Shown here: one piece after another, positions 27,024-35,258 of the stretch | Layout: every line of letters starts with the position of its first letter | Numbering within the stretch: the stretch's first letter is position 1 | Origin: Bradyrhizobium sp. JYMT SZCCT0428 | GTDB lineage: Bacteria > Pseudomonadota > Alphaproteobacteria > Rhizobiales > Xanthobacteraceae | Assembly: GCF_018131075.1 (NCBI RefSeq) | Contig: NZ_JAFCLS010000036.1 | Coordinates: forward strand, 21,966-85,965 | DNA length: 64,000 bases | Reading direction: 5' to 3' | Program-made: the position numbers and the translations under genes | Notes under the pieces: generated by a model | Databases searched by the model: none | Seen by the model: only the letters and a program-made list of their open reading frames with translations | Told to the model about the DNA's origin: nothing

Positions 27024-28220
27024 GTGACCACACTGACGAACGACGCGGCACGGCACGTGGGGCGCAACCGCACGTCGCAGGTTGCGGCGTTCTCCGTGGA
27101 GTTCGACGATTGGGATGCCGTCGCAGTCAACTGGGACGGTGCGTATCGTCGCGGACAGGCGACCATCTTCCAGCACGAAAAATGGCTCGCGGCATGGTAT
27201 GGCGCGTTCGCCGGACAGCCCGGTATCGAGCCACTCATTGCAACCGTCAGGGACCGTGCGACCGGCGAAGTCGCACTGCTCCTGCCGCTGATCAGGCGCA
27301 AGCTGAAGCGCATCTGCGTCGTGGAGTTCGCCGACCTTGAACTGACCGATTACAATGCGCCGCTGCTCGGTCCGGCCGCGCCGCGCGAACCCAAGGCGGC
27401 GGCCATCCTGTGGCGCGAGCTGCGGCTGGCGCTGCGCCGGCTGCCTGGCGGCGCTGATCTCATTCGCTTCAAGAAAATGCCGCTCGATCTGCAGGGCGGG
27501 TCCAATCCGCTGGCGATGCTGGATGGCGCCGGGCCTTGCTCGCTGAACGGTAATCTCGTCACCACAGGCGAGGATTTCGATCAGTACAAGCGTTCGCTCA
27601 AGCGCGACGTCCGCAGGGTTCTCGAACGGAGCTGGCGCGCGTTTACGGCGTATCCCGCCGCTGCATTCAGGATTGCAGGAGAGAACGACGAAGCCTTGCG
27701 CGTTCTTGCCGCTCTGGATGCGCAACAGAGCGCCCGCATGCAACATCTCGGGGTGAACTTCATTCTCGGCGACGGGGCCTGCGCCGATTTTTATCGAAAC
27801 CTCGCGCGTGATGGCCTCAGTGAAGGCTATGCCGTGTTGTCGGCGCTGATTGTCGGCGAGGAAGTCGTGGCGACCTTGCTCGGCGTTCGCAGCGGTTCGC
27901 GCTATGTCATGCTGCGGGTCAGCAATGCCGGCGACAAATGGTCGGCTTGTTCGCCGGGCCGGCTGGTCATCGAACGTACCATGGCCGCTTTGCACACAAA
28001 CGGCGTGCGCGAGTTCGACTTCAGCGTGGGCGATTATGACTATAAGCGGCGTTTTGGCGTGACACCGCTGCCGCTGGTCGACATCAGCGCCGCCTTGAGC
28101 CTGCGCGGATTGCCCTACGCATTGCGCGACCGCGCCGTGCGCGAGCTGCGCAACTATCCGAAGCTCTCCGCCTATTTGAAGCGGGCGCCCGGTAAACCCT
28201 TGCCGCGCGAAGAGAACTGA
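27024..28220 (+). CDS. CelD/BcsL-like GNAT N-acetyltransferase
   Basis: A 398-residue protein of the CelD/Acetyltransf_6 type, a double-GNAT fold seen in exopolysaccharide and cellulose loci. Visible features: IFQHEKWLAAWYGAFAG near residue 50, the central helix YKRSLKRDVRRVLERSWR, ARMQHLGVNFILGDGACADFYRNLARDGL, and the C-terminal motif REFDFSVGDYDYKRRFG, which is characteristic of this family. GTG 27024 is preferred over TTG 27018, since AAGG lies about 11 nt upstream. It would transfer an acyl group from acyl-CoA to a sugar nucleotide or lipid-linked sugar. Confidence 0.88.
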   Translation: MTTLTNDAARHVGRNRTSQVAAFSVEFDDWDAVAVNWDGAYRRGQATIFQHEKWLAAWYGAFAGQPGIEPLIATVRDRATGEVALLLPLIRRKLKRICVVEFADLELTDYNAPLLGPAAPREPKAAAILWRELRLALRRLPGGADLIRFKKMPLDLQGGSNPLAMLDGAGPCSLNGNLVTTGEDFDQYKRSLKRDVRRVLERSWRAFTAYPAAAFRIAGENDEALRVLAALDAQQSARMQHLGVNFILGDGACADFYRNLARDGLSEGYAVLSALIVGEEVVATLLGVRSGSRYVMLRVSNAGDKWSACSPGRLVIERTMAALHTNGVREFDFSVGDYDYKRRFGVTPLPLVDISAALSLRGLPYALRDRAVRELRNYPKLSAYLKRAPGKPLPREEN

Positions 28221-28385
28221 CGCTGTGGCAGAGACGACACGGTCGTGCAAATCTGTCACACTCGGCAGGATTGTGCGGTTGTTCTACCTGTGTTCCCAAG
28301 AGTTCATGATCGCCTTTACGGCAGCGGCGTATGCTGATGCTCGGGTCAAGGGCTAAAGCTGAATGCTTCCGTGGGGAGTGCCGAC

Positions 28386-28580
28386 ATGCCAGCCTATATC
28401 CACCATCACGACGACATCGAGCCGGCTTTCGTCATTTGTCCGAGCTGCATCGGGATTCCGATGTTTGTAAGGGACGTCGAGCCGCATTGGAGCATGGCGA
28501 AGATCGACTTCACCTTTGAATGCGCCGACTGCGGCGCAGAAGTTCGCCAGACCGTAGTCAAGCCAGAATTGCAGCATTAG
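28386..28580 (+). CDS. Small zinc-ribbon-like hypothetical protein
   Basis: A 64-residue protein with two Cys pairs: ICPSCIG near residue 18 and FECADCGAE near residue 45. The spacing is that of a rubredoxin-like or zinc-ribbon knuckle pair. Several His residues (YIHHHDD) lie at the N-terminus. A strong GGGGAG site lies 8 nt before the ATG, which supports it as a real gene despite its size. It is flanked by gaps on both sides and looks monocistronic. Function unknown; metal binding is the only safe inference. Confidence 0.72.
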   Translation: MPAYIHHHDDIEPAFVICPSCIGIPMFVRDVEPHWSMAKIDFTFECADCGAEVRQTVVKPELQH

Positions 28581-28730
28581 CGCCGCTTCATTTCCGATTG
28601 GACTTGAAACTATATCGCGATCCCGTTTCGCCGTGATGGCGGCGCTTCCCGGCCTTTTGCCCATCGTGCGGAGCTTCCTGCAGGCGACAGCCTCGAATAG
28701 GATCGAGCATCGCAATGCCGGAAGTTGATC

Positions 28731-29585
28731 ATGCAAGAGCGGTCGGAAAATCTGCATTCATTCTATGCCAGCCTTGTCTGCGCCGCAGCCAAGGTCCGGG
28801 ATTCCCGGATTGAACAGGCTTTTCGCGCGGTCAAGCGCGAACCGTTTGTGGGGCCGGGGCCCTGGCTGATCACGCTCGGCGCGCATGATTACGTGACGAC
28901 CCCGAATGATGATCCGGCGTTTATCTATCAAAATGCGCTGGTCGCGCTGGATAGCGCGCAACGTCTCAATATCGGAATGCCCAGCGCGCATGCCTATTGG
29001 CTCGATGCCTGCGAATTGATGGAAGGCGAGATTGTCCTGCAGGTCGGCGTGGGTACGGGGTACTACACAGCTATCCTCGCCCAACTCGTCGGATCGAGTG
29101 GTCAGGTTCACGCCTATGAGATCGACGAAAGCCTGGCGGATCGTGCGCGCGACAATCTGAAAGGCCTGCCGCAGGTAAAGGTTCAGCCCAAGTCGGGCAT
29201 CTCGCCGGATTTGCCAGAAGCGGATTTGATCTACGTTTGTGCCGGTGCAGCCCAACCAGCCAAAGTGTGGCTCGATGCATTGCGTCCCGGTGGCCGGCTG
29301 TTGTTTCCGCTTGCGCCGGAAGGCGTGCTGGGAGGGATGCTGTTGGTCAGACGTCCCAATCATAGCGCGGTTTGGCCAGCGAGGTTCTTTGGCCGGGCCC
29401 AGTTCATCGGCTGTGTCGGCCTTCAGGACGAGGATGCCGGCCGCCGTTTGACGGAGACGTTTCTGCGCGACTGGGAACTCGTGCGGTCTCTCCGGCTCGA
29501 TAACGCCGTCGATGATACCTGCTGGTTTGCGGGCGATGGCTGGTGGCTTTCAACGGCAGAAGCCGACGCAGCGAGCGAGAATTGA
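28731..29585 (+). CDS. PCMT-like methyltransferase
   Basis: A 284-residue SAM-dependent methyltransferase resembling protein-L-isoaspartate O-methyltransferase: VKREPFVG near the N-terminus, SAHAYWLDACELMEGEIVLQVGVGTGYYTAILAQLVG (SAM motif I), and VHAYEIDESLADRARDNL (motif II). The usual PCMT catalytic SxP loop (QtxSqP) is not clear: here it reads NIGMPSAH. It is therefore either a divergent isoaspartate repair enzyme or a different O-methyltransferase. ATG 28731 is preferred over TTG 28725. Confidence 0.85.
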   Translation: MQERSENLHSFYASLVCAAAKVRDSRIEQAFRAVKREPFVGPGPWLITLGAHDYVTTPNDDPAFIYQNALVALDSAQRLNIGMPSAHAYWLDACELMEGEIVLQVGVGTGYYTAILAQLVGSSGQVHAYEIDESLADRARDNLKGLPQVKVQPKSGISPDLPEADLIYVCAGAAQPAKVWLDALRPGGRLLFPLAPEGVLGGMLLVRRPNHSAVWPARFFGRAQFIGCVGLQDEDAGRRLTETFLRDWELVRSLRLDNAVDDTCWFAGDGWWLSTAEADAASEN

Positions 29586-29586
29586 C

Positions 29587-30534
29587 CTAGACCTGCCGCA
29601 CCACGCCGGGTTGGCCCAAGTCGCATTCCAACGCCTCGCGATCCCATTTCGCCGAAATCGCCGCGGCTTCATAGGTGCTTTGCAGGAAATCCAGCAACGC
29701 CTGGTCGGGATCATCAGCCGTGCGCACGGCATCATAGGGCAGGATGAATTCGCCGAGCGCTTCGCTGAAGAACGCCGCGTCCGGCCGCACCTTCGTAGCG
29801 CGAAAGCCCGCAGGCTCCGGATAGGCATAGCAATAGAAGGCGGGATAATCGATCGCGCCGCTTCCCGGCCAGAAGCCGGCGCTGCTGACCTCGTGCGAAT
29901 AGGCCTCGCAGGCGACGTCGTCGGACAGATGCGGTACGCCGCCGGGATGACGTGGCGCACGACGACCGGAGAAGCGGGTCACCGCCAGATCAAAGCTGCC
30001 CCAGAAGAAATGCACCGGGCTCGCCTTGCCGAGGAAGCCGGTGCGGAATTGTTTGAAGACGCGATCGCAGTTCACGAGGATCTGCAGAAAGCTCTTGATC
30101 GCTTCGGGATCGTAGGAAGCGTGGACGTTATCTTCCGAAAACCGGACCGGGTCCGGCAGTTCGTTCGGCATCTCGTCGATGGTGACGGAAATGTCCAGCT
30201 CGGTCAGCGTCATCATGGTGCCGGCGTAGAAGCTGGCAACCGATTTTCCCGGCAGCGCAAACTCCCGCTTCGCGCCATCGCTGGTCGAGATGCGCAGGAC
30301 GTGATCGATGAAATCAAGATCGATCTGGAACGTTCGCGTGCCGTCCGGGACTGGCGACGTCGTCAGCCCGCGCGGAGTAACATAGAGCGCCACATGCCAG
30401 GAATGGTTCAGCCAAGGGGCCTTGCTCAACCTGATCTTGCCGACGATCTGGGTCCAGAGATGGAGCGTCGCATAGGTGTCACGCCACGCCGCGGTCGGCA
30501 ATTCCGGCCACGGGGGTTGCGAAAGATTGCTCAT
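29587..30534 (-). CDS. DUF5996 family protein
   Basis: A 315-residue uncharacterised protein with the DUF5996 pattern: WPELPTAAWRDTYATLHLWTQIVGKIRL at the start, HSWHVALYVTPRGLTTSPVP, FQIDLDFIDHVLRI, then HFFWGSFDLAVTRFSGRRAP and FYCYAYPEPAGF in the second half. It has no signal peptide, membrane segment or known catalytic motif. Its ATG lies in an ordinary context and the gene is convergent with the PCMT-like gene (1 nt between stops). Members are widespread in rhizobia and actinobacteria; function unknown. Confidence 0.88.
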   Translation of the reverse strand: MSNLSQPPWPELPTAAWRDTYATLHLWTQIVGKIRLSKAPWLNHSWHVALYVTPRGLTTSPVPDGTRTFQIDLDFIDHVLRISTSDGAKREFALPGKSVASFYAGTMMTLTELDISVTIDEMPNELPDPVRFSEDNVHASYDPEAIKSFLQILVNCDRVFKQFRTGFLGKASPVHFFWGSFDLAVTRFSGRRAPRHPGGVPHLSDDVACEAYSHEVSSAGFWPGSGAIDYPAFYCYAYPEPAGFRATKVRPDAAFFSEALGEFILPYDAVRTADDPDQALLDFLQSTYEAAAISAKWDREALECDLGQPGVVRQV

Positions 30535-30800
30535 GCCTAAACCCCGTATCGGTGAAAAGCGAATGGTGGATTCCGTATCACGAATCCGTCAGACCGATTT
30601 CACGATCTGGTGCATTCCGGACAGCGCCGCTGGCCGCGCGAGGCGCGGAAAAGGCTGCGGCACCACCAGCGCCGGGCAATCGCCTGCAGCGGACGGCGCA
30701 CCAGTTGAGCCATAAAGAGTAGTTCGACCATTGCTAAATCCATCGTCCCTGATGGATAGCTAGGGCGGCAATCTCAAATGAGAATGCCGCCCATTTCGCA

Positions 30801-31400
30801 TCAGCCATGCAATTTTTTCGCGGTCTCCGCGATCACGCGTCCTTGATAGCGCGCGCCGGCAAGCTCGTTATCGCTCGGCTGGCGGCTACCGTCGCCGCCG
30901 GTGATCGTGGTGGCGCCATAGGGCGCGCCGCCGGTGACTTCATCGAGCTTCATCTGGCCGGCAAAGCCGTAATTGAGGCCGACGATGGTCATGCCGAAGT
31001 GCAGCAGGTTGGTGATGATCGAGAACAGCGTGGTTTCCTGGCCGCCATGCTGGGTCGCGGTCGCGGTGAAGGCGCCGCCGACCTTACCGTGCAGGGCGCC
31101 CTTGGCCCAAAGGCCGCCGGCCTGATCGAGAAAATTCGCCATCTGCGAGGCCATCCGGCCGAAGCGGGTGCCGGTGCCGACGATGATGGCATCGTAATTG
31201 GCAAGTTCTTCGACTTTCGCGACGGGAGCCGCCTGATCGATCTTGTAATGCGAGGCCTTGGCGACCTCGGCGGGCACCAGTTCGGGCACGCGCTTGATAT
31301 CGACAGTAGCGCCGGCTTCGCGCGCGCCTTCCGCAATGGCGTTCGCCATCGCCTCGATGTGACCGTAAGCGGAGTAATAGAGGACGAGTACTTTGGCCAT
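30801..31400 (-). CDS. wrbA: NAD(P)H:quinone oxidoreductase, WrbA type
   Basis: A 199-residue FMN-dependent flavodoxin-like quinone reductase. Seen: VLVLYYSAYGHIEAMANAIAEGA (phosphate-binding loop) at the start, IIVGTGTRFGRMASQMANFLDQ, the FTATATQHGGQETTLFSI segment and GLNYGFAGQ with GGAPYGATTITGGDGSRQPS near the C-terminus, all characteristic of WrbA. AAGGAG precedes the ATG. It reduces quinones by two electrons, avoiding semiquinones. It follows the pirin and SDR genes on the same strand across a 155-nt gap that contains a palindromic repeat, so the operon may include or exclude it. Confidence 0.96.
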   Translation of the reverse strand: MAKVLVLYYSAYGHIEAMANAIAEGAREAGATVDIKRVPELVPAEVAKASHYKIDQAAPVAKVEELANYDAIIVGTGTRFGRMASQMANFLDQAGGLWAKGALHGKVGGAFTATATQHGGQETTLFSIITNLLHFGMTIVGLNYGFAGQMKLDEVTGGAPYGATTITGGDGSRQPSDNELAGARYQGRVIAETAKKLHG

Positions 31401-31453
31401 GATGGTTCTCCTTTGAGTTGGTTTGACGTGAGCTGTTCGAGAGAAAAAATCGG

Positions 31454-31538
31454 TCGTCATGCCCGGCCTTGTGCCGGGCATCCACGTCTTTCTTGACGGT
31501 TAAGGCGTGGATGGCCGGGACGAGCCCGGCCATGACGG
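31454..31538. repeat. Dispersed palindromic intergenic repeat, type 2
   Basis: A compact inverted element with two hairpins: GCCCGGC/GCCGGGC at 31461-31479 and GGCCGGG/CCCGGCC at 31513-31531, and the two halves are also reverse complements of each other (GTCATG ... CATGAC). Elements of this kind are abundant in intergenic regions of Bradyrhizobium genomes. It lies between wrbA and the pirin gene and could act as transcript stabiliser or attenuator. Confidence 0.75.
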
Positions 31539-31555
31539 TGGAGGGTGGGTGACGA

Positions 31556-32254
31556 TCAGGCCGCGTCGACGAGCACCAGTTCGCTATCTTCCAGTGCCGT
31601 AATGGTCAGCCTGGCCTCATCGCGGATCGCGGCACCATCGCGGGCGTTGACGCGCACGCCGTTGACTTCGACGCTACCCGCCGCCGGCACCAGATACAGA
31701 TGGCGCGTCTTGCCGGCTTCGTATTCCGCGCTCTCGCCGGCCTTCAGCGTGGTGGCGAGCACGCGGGCATCGGCGCGGATCGGCAGCGCATCCTTGTCGC
31801 CGGCAATGCCGCTGGCGATGGTGACGAGCTTGCCGGAACGGTCCGACTTCGGAAAAGGCTTTGCCCCCCAGGTGGGTTGGCCACCCTTGGTGGTCGGTTC
31901 GATCCAGATCTGGAAGATCCGGGTGTTGGTCGGCTCCAGATTGTACTCGGCATGACGGATGCCGGATCCGGCGCTCATCACTTGCACGTCGCCGGCTTCA
32001 GTGCGGCCCTTGTTGCCAAGCGAGTCCTGATGGGTGATCGCGCCTTCGCGCACATAGGTGATGATTTCCATGTTGGCATGGGGATGGGCGGGAAAGCCGG
32101 TGTTCGGGGCGATCTCGTCGTCGTTCCACACCCGCAGCGAACCGTGACCCATATTGTCGGGGTCATAATGGCTGCCGAAGGAGAAGTGATGCTTTGCCTT
32201 CAGCCAGCCGTGATCGGCGCCGCCGAGTTTTGCAAAGGGTCTGAGTTCGATCAT
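31556..32254 (-). CDS. Pirin family protein
   Basis: A 232-residue bicupin of the pirin/YhaK type. Motifs: HHFSFGSHYDPDNMGHGSLRVWNDDEIAPNTGFPAHPHANMEIITYV (metal-binding HPH and EI), DVQVMSAGSGIRHAEYN and IFQIWIEP. Pirins are iron-binding and some have quercetinase activity; the YhaK-like class is tied to redox stress. ATG 32254 has AAGGA upstream. The gene lies 70 nt after the SDR gene and before wrbA, a grouping often seen downstream of quinone- or electrophile-responsive LysR regulators. Confidence 0.94.
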   Translation of the reverse strand: MIELRPFAKLGGADHGWLKAKHHFSFGSHYDPDNMGHGSLRVWNDDEIAPNTGFPAHPHANMEIITYVREGAITHQDSLGNKGRTEAGDVQVMSAGSGIRHAEYNLEPTNTRIFQIWIEPTTKGGQPTWGAKPFPKSDRSGKLVTIASGIAGDKDALPIRADARVLATTLKAGESAEYEAGKTRHLYLVPAAGSVEVNGVRVNARDGAAIRDEARLTITALEDSELVLVDAA

Positions 32255-32324
32255 TGGAATATTCCTTTGAAACGTTTGCGAGGGGCCAGGCGCAACGCGC
32301 CCGGCTTCTGTTGGTTGGATTGGA

Positions 32325-33077
32325 TCAGGCGCCGAAGCCGCCATCGACGTTGAGCACGGTGCCGGTCACGAACGACGCGTCCGGGCTGGTCAGGAACACG
32401 ACGCCGGCCGCGATCTCTTCGGCGGTGCCGTAGCGCTGCAGTGCGTGCTGCGTACGCTGGGCTTCGGCGAAGTCGCCGCCGTCCTTCGGGTTCATGTCGG
32501 TATCGATCGAGCCCGGCTGCAGCACGTTCACGGTGATGCCGCGGGGGCCGAGGTCGCGCGATGCGCCCTTGCTGTAGCCGACGATCGCAGCCTTGGTGGC
32601 GGCGTAATCGGCAAGGCCCGGGAACGAGGCGCGGGTCGCAATGCCCGAACCGATGGTGACGATGCGTCCGCCTTCGCCCATCAGCTTCGAGGCAGCGCGG
32701 ATCGCGGTGACAACGCCATGCACATTGATCGCGTCCTGGCGCGCCAGTGCCGCGGTGTCGGCGTTGGCATCATCGACTGCGCCGCTGACGGCGACGCCGG
32801 CATTGTTGACGAGAATGTCGAGCCGGCCAAAGTGCCTGGCGACGTCATTCACCAATTGCTCGACTTCAACAGTTGATGCCTGGTCGGCCTTGAAGGCGCG
32901 GGCTTCGACACCCTTGGCCTTCAACTCCTTGACGACAGCTTCGGCCTTGTCAGGGGAGGCGACATAGCTGATGGCGACGTTGGCGCCCTGATCCGCGAGG
33001 GCGCGGGCGCTGGCTGCGCCGATGCCGCGCGAGCCGCCGGTGACGAGGGCTACCTTGCCCGAAAGTTTCTTGGCCAT
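32325..33077 (-). CDS. SDR-family NAD(P)-dependent oxidoreductase
   Basis: A 250-residue classical short-chain dehydrogenase. Cofactor motif VALVTGGSRGIGAASARAL near residue 9; NNAGV at the expected place; the catalytic Ser in IVTIGSGIATRAS, and Tyr-x-x-x-Lys in DYAATKAAIVGY. The C-terminal VDGGFGA is typical. NADP preference is suggested by the Arg in SRGIG but not proven. It is the first gene of the SDR-pirin-WrbA series on the reverse strand. A perfect inverted repeat lies 58 nt upstream of its start. Confidence 0.95.
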   Translation of the reverse strand: MAKKLSGKVALVTGGSRGIGAASARALADQGANVAISYVASPDKAEAVVKELKAKGVEARAFKADQASTVEVEQLVNDVARHFGRLDILVNNAGVAVSGAVDDANADTAALARQDAINVHGVVTAIRAASKLMGEGGRIVTIGSGIATRASFPGLADYAATKAAIVGYSKGASRDLGPRGITVNVLQPGSIDTDMNPKDGGDFAEAQRTQHALQRYGTAEEIAAGVVFLTSPDASFVTGTVLNVDGGFGA

Positions 33078-33135
33078 TGGATTTCTCCGTTGCTTGAATT
33101 CCGATGGCCATTGGATATGCCTCCCGACGTGGTAT

Positions 33136-33173
33136 ATAAATAGAAACTATCGAAACACATTGTTTCTATTTAT
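33136..33173. promoter_or_regulatory. Perfect inverted repeat, probable operator
   Basis: Two 12-bp arms ATAAATAGAAAC and GTTTCTATTTAT match perfectly across a 14-bp spacer. The site is AT-rich in a high-GC background and sits just upstream of the SDR start, 180 nt before the next forward gene. It fits an operator for a dimeric regulator; the LysR gene at 34251 is the nearest candidate. Its arms are longer than a minimal LysR T-N11-A site. Confidence 0.7.
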
Positions 33174-33352
33174 GATCTAATGGAAAGGCCGCCTGTGCCG
33201 GACATGCATATTTTCGACCGCCCAAACATCGGGAATCGGCCTCCTGGACCGAACCGCCGGGCGGCTTGCCCAGACTGATGCCAAGTCACTCGGGCGCGAG
33301 GCACCGGGGAAGGGCATTGCGCCGTCATTCGGGCCGCATGGAGGAGTTACGC

Positions 33353-34207
33353 ATGAACGCCGTTCGCCGCGGAGTATTGGGATTGATGGGAGCGCTGCTA
33401 GTGGCGGGTCCATCGGACGCTGGCGGCCGCAAGCCGGCCTCGTCCGGTCAGGATGCCGCTGTGAAAGGGCGGCGATCGACGGTGAAACCACGCCACGTTG
33501 TTTGCTTCCTTGGCGGCGCGAACGGCCTGGCGAAGCTGTCGGACGCGGCTTCGATGGCCATCCGCGATTTCGCCACCGGCTTCAGCATCGATCAGACCTA
33601 TTCTCAGGACAAAGCGGATCCGCGCATGACCCGTTCGTTTGGGGTTTCCTGGGATCGCGTGCATCCCAACGCCCGCTCCAGCGCCGATGAGGACGCCGTC
33701 GAAAATCACCAATCGGTGCTGTACGTGCTGGGCCCGCCCATGACGTCGGAAACCGCCATGGTAGTTTCCACCGGTGCCCTGATGCTCGTCCACCAGGTCA
33801 TCAAGGCGGGGGCTACCGCCGTCAAGGGCGAGAGCGCCGGTGTCGCGCACGGCCTCGCGAGGTGGAACGAACTCATCCTTCAGGCCAGTGCCGCGCTGAA
33901 ATCCGATGATGACTTCGCGTTGCGCCGCGTTTGCCGCCTGGCATTTGCCAAACGGCCGCTGGCATCGGACGATTATCTGGAAAGCGTCGGCTTTCACCTG
34001 GCAGGATTGCCCGAAGTGTTTGTGCCGAAGTCCCATGGCAGTGAGCGCGAAGCCGTCGCGACCATGGATGCGGTCGCTGACGAGATCGCGCGGCAAGGAC
34101 TGGAGGCAACGCTCAAGTCGCGCCGCGCCAAACTGTCCTTCGAGTCCGATTGCGCGGAAGGCGATTTCAAATTCAATCCCTATGGTATCGTCAAGCTCGC
34201 ATCCTGA
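33353..34207 (+). CDS. Uncharacterised exported protein
   Basis: A 284-residue protein with a short N-terminal hydrophobic stretch (GVLGLMGALLVAGP) and a Lys/Arg-rich segment ahead of HVVCFLGGANGLAKLSDAASMAIRDFAT. The body reads as a mixed alpha/beta domain: SVLYVLGPPMTSETAMVVSTGALMLVHQVIKAGATAVKGESAG, AFAKRPLASDDYLESVGFHLAGLPEVFVPK. A GGAGGAG site 7 nt before ATG 33353 supports this start. No catalytic motif is clear and I do not recognise the family. It separates the LysR gene from the redox operon the regulator may control. Confidence 0.75.
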   Translation: MNAVRRGVLGLMGALLVAGPSDAGGRKPASSGQDAAVKGRRSTVKPRHVVCFLGGANGLAKLSDAASMAIRDFATGFSIDQTYSQDKADPRMTRSFGVSWDRVHPNARSSADEDAVENHQSVLYVLGPPMTSETAMVVSTGALMLVHQVIKAGATAVKGESAGVAHGLARWNELILQASAALKSDDDFALRRVCRLAFAKRPLASDDYLESVGFHLAGLPEVFVPKSHGSEREAVATMDAVADEIARQGLEATLKSRRAKLSFESDCAEGDFKFNPYGIVKLAS

Positions 34208-34250
34208 TTTCGGGCGAGGCCCGATCACTCTCATCCGACAGGCCGGCCGA

Positions 34251-35165
34251 ATGGCGAAACTTCCGGATTTCGAAGCGCTCGCGATTTTCGCGAAGGTCGT
34301 GGAATTGCGGTCGTTTGCGGCGGCGGCAACAGAACTCGCGCTATCCAAGGCGACGGTATCGAAGGCGGTGAGCCGGCTCGAACAACGCCTCGGCGCGCGG
34401 CTGTTCAACCGTACCTCGCGGCGGCTCGCTTTGACCGACGCCGGCCAAAAGCTGGCCGAGCGCGCGACGCAGCTGTTGGTCGACGGCGAAGCGGCCGAGA
34501 ACGAGGCGCTGTCGCAATCGACGGCGCCGCGCGGGCTGGTGCGGCTCGCGGTGCCGATGACGTTCGGGGTCAAGGCGGTGGCACCGCTGTTGCCGGAATT
34601 CCTGAGCCAGTATCCGGAAGTCTCGATCGACCTGCATCTCAGCGACGCGACGGTGGACCTGATCGGCGAGGGTTTTGACGCCGGCTTGCGCATCGCGCGG
34701 CTGCCGGATTCCTCCCTGATCGCACGGCGGCTCTGCGCGATGCCGCGCTACACGGTGGCGGCACCGTCCTATCTCAAGCGCCACGGCCGGCCGACGCATC
34801 CGATGCATCTCTCCCAGCACAAATGCTTCGGCTACGCCTATCTCTCGACGCCCGGTGTCTGGCACTACACCAACGCCGCAGGCGAGCAGGCCAGCGTGCG
34901 CCCGGCCGGGCAGCTCCGCGTCAACAATGGCGAGGCGGTGTTGCCGTCGGTGATTGCCGGCCTCGGCATCGCCGATCTGCCCGACTTCATCGTCGGCGAT
35001 GCGATCGCCTCCGGCGAAGTCGAGGTGATCCTCAAAGGCTGGAAGCAGCCGGAAGGCGCGGTGCATCTGGTAACCCCGCCCGGCGGCCCGCGCCCCGCCC
35101 GCGTCGAGGTGCTGGCAGAGTTTCTGATGAAGCATTTTGCCAAGGGGAAGAAGAAAGCGTCCTGA
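34251..35165 (+). CDS. LysR-family transcriptional regulator
   Basis: A 304-residue LysR protein. The N-terminal winged helix reads DFEALAIFAKVVELRSFAAAATELALSKATVSKAVSRLEQRLGARLFNRTSRRLALTDAG. The C-terminal effector domain runs LVRLAVPMTFGVKAVAPLLPEFLSQYPEVSIDLHLSD to GAVHLVTPPGGPRP. The first Met of the DNA-binding domain at 34251 is chosen; the open frame to 33906 overlaps the neighbour. It points away from the SDR-pirin-WrbA operon and directly into an orphan Bug binding protein 93 nt downstream. Either or both may be targets. Confidence 0.95.
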   Translation: MAKLPDFEALAIFAKVVELRSFAAAATELALSKATVSKAVSRLEQRLGARLFNRTSRRLALTDAGQKLAERATQLLVDGEAAENEALSQSTAPRGLVRLAVPMTFGVKAVAPLLPEFLSQYPEVSIDLHLSDATVDLIGEGFDAGLRIARLPDSSLIARRLCAMPRYTVAAPSYLKRHGRPTHPMHLSQHKCFGYAYLSTPGVWHYTNAAGEQASVRPAGQLRVNNGEAVLPSVIAGLGIADLPDFIVGDAIASGEVEVILKGWKQPEGAVHLVTPPGGPRPARVEVLAEFLMKHFAKGKKKAS

Positions 35166-35258
35166 GGCGGCGCGACGAACGGCGCCTTTGCCCATGGCAT
35201 CGAGTTTCGGCTAGGCTGCCTCCCAACAACCAAAACAAGAACTCCGGGGGAAATGCCT

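Noticed and set aside
31441..31535. Short peptides starting MPGTRP and MAGLVPA near wrbA
   Set aside because: They are translations of the palindromic repeat itself and recur wherever such repeats occur. No independent coding evidence.
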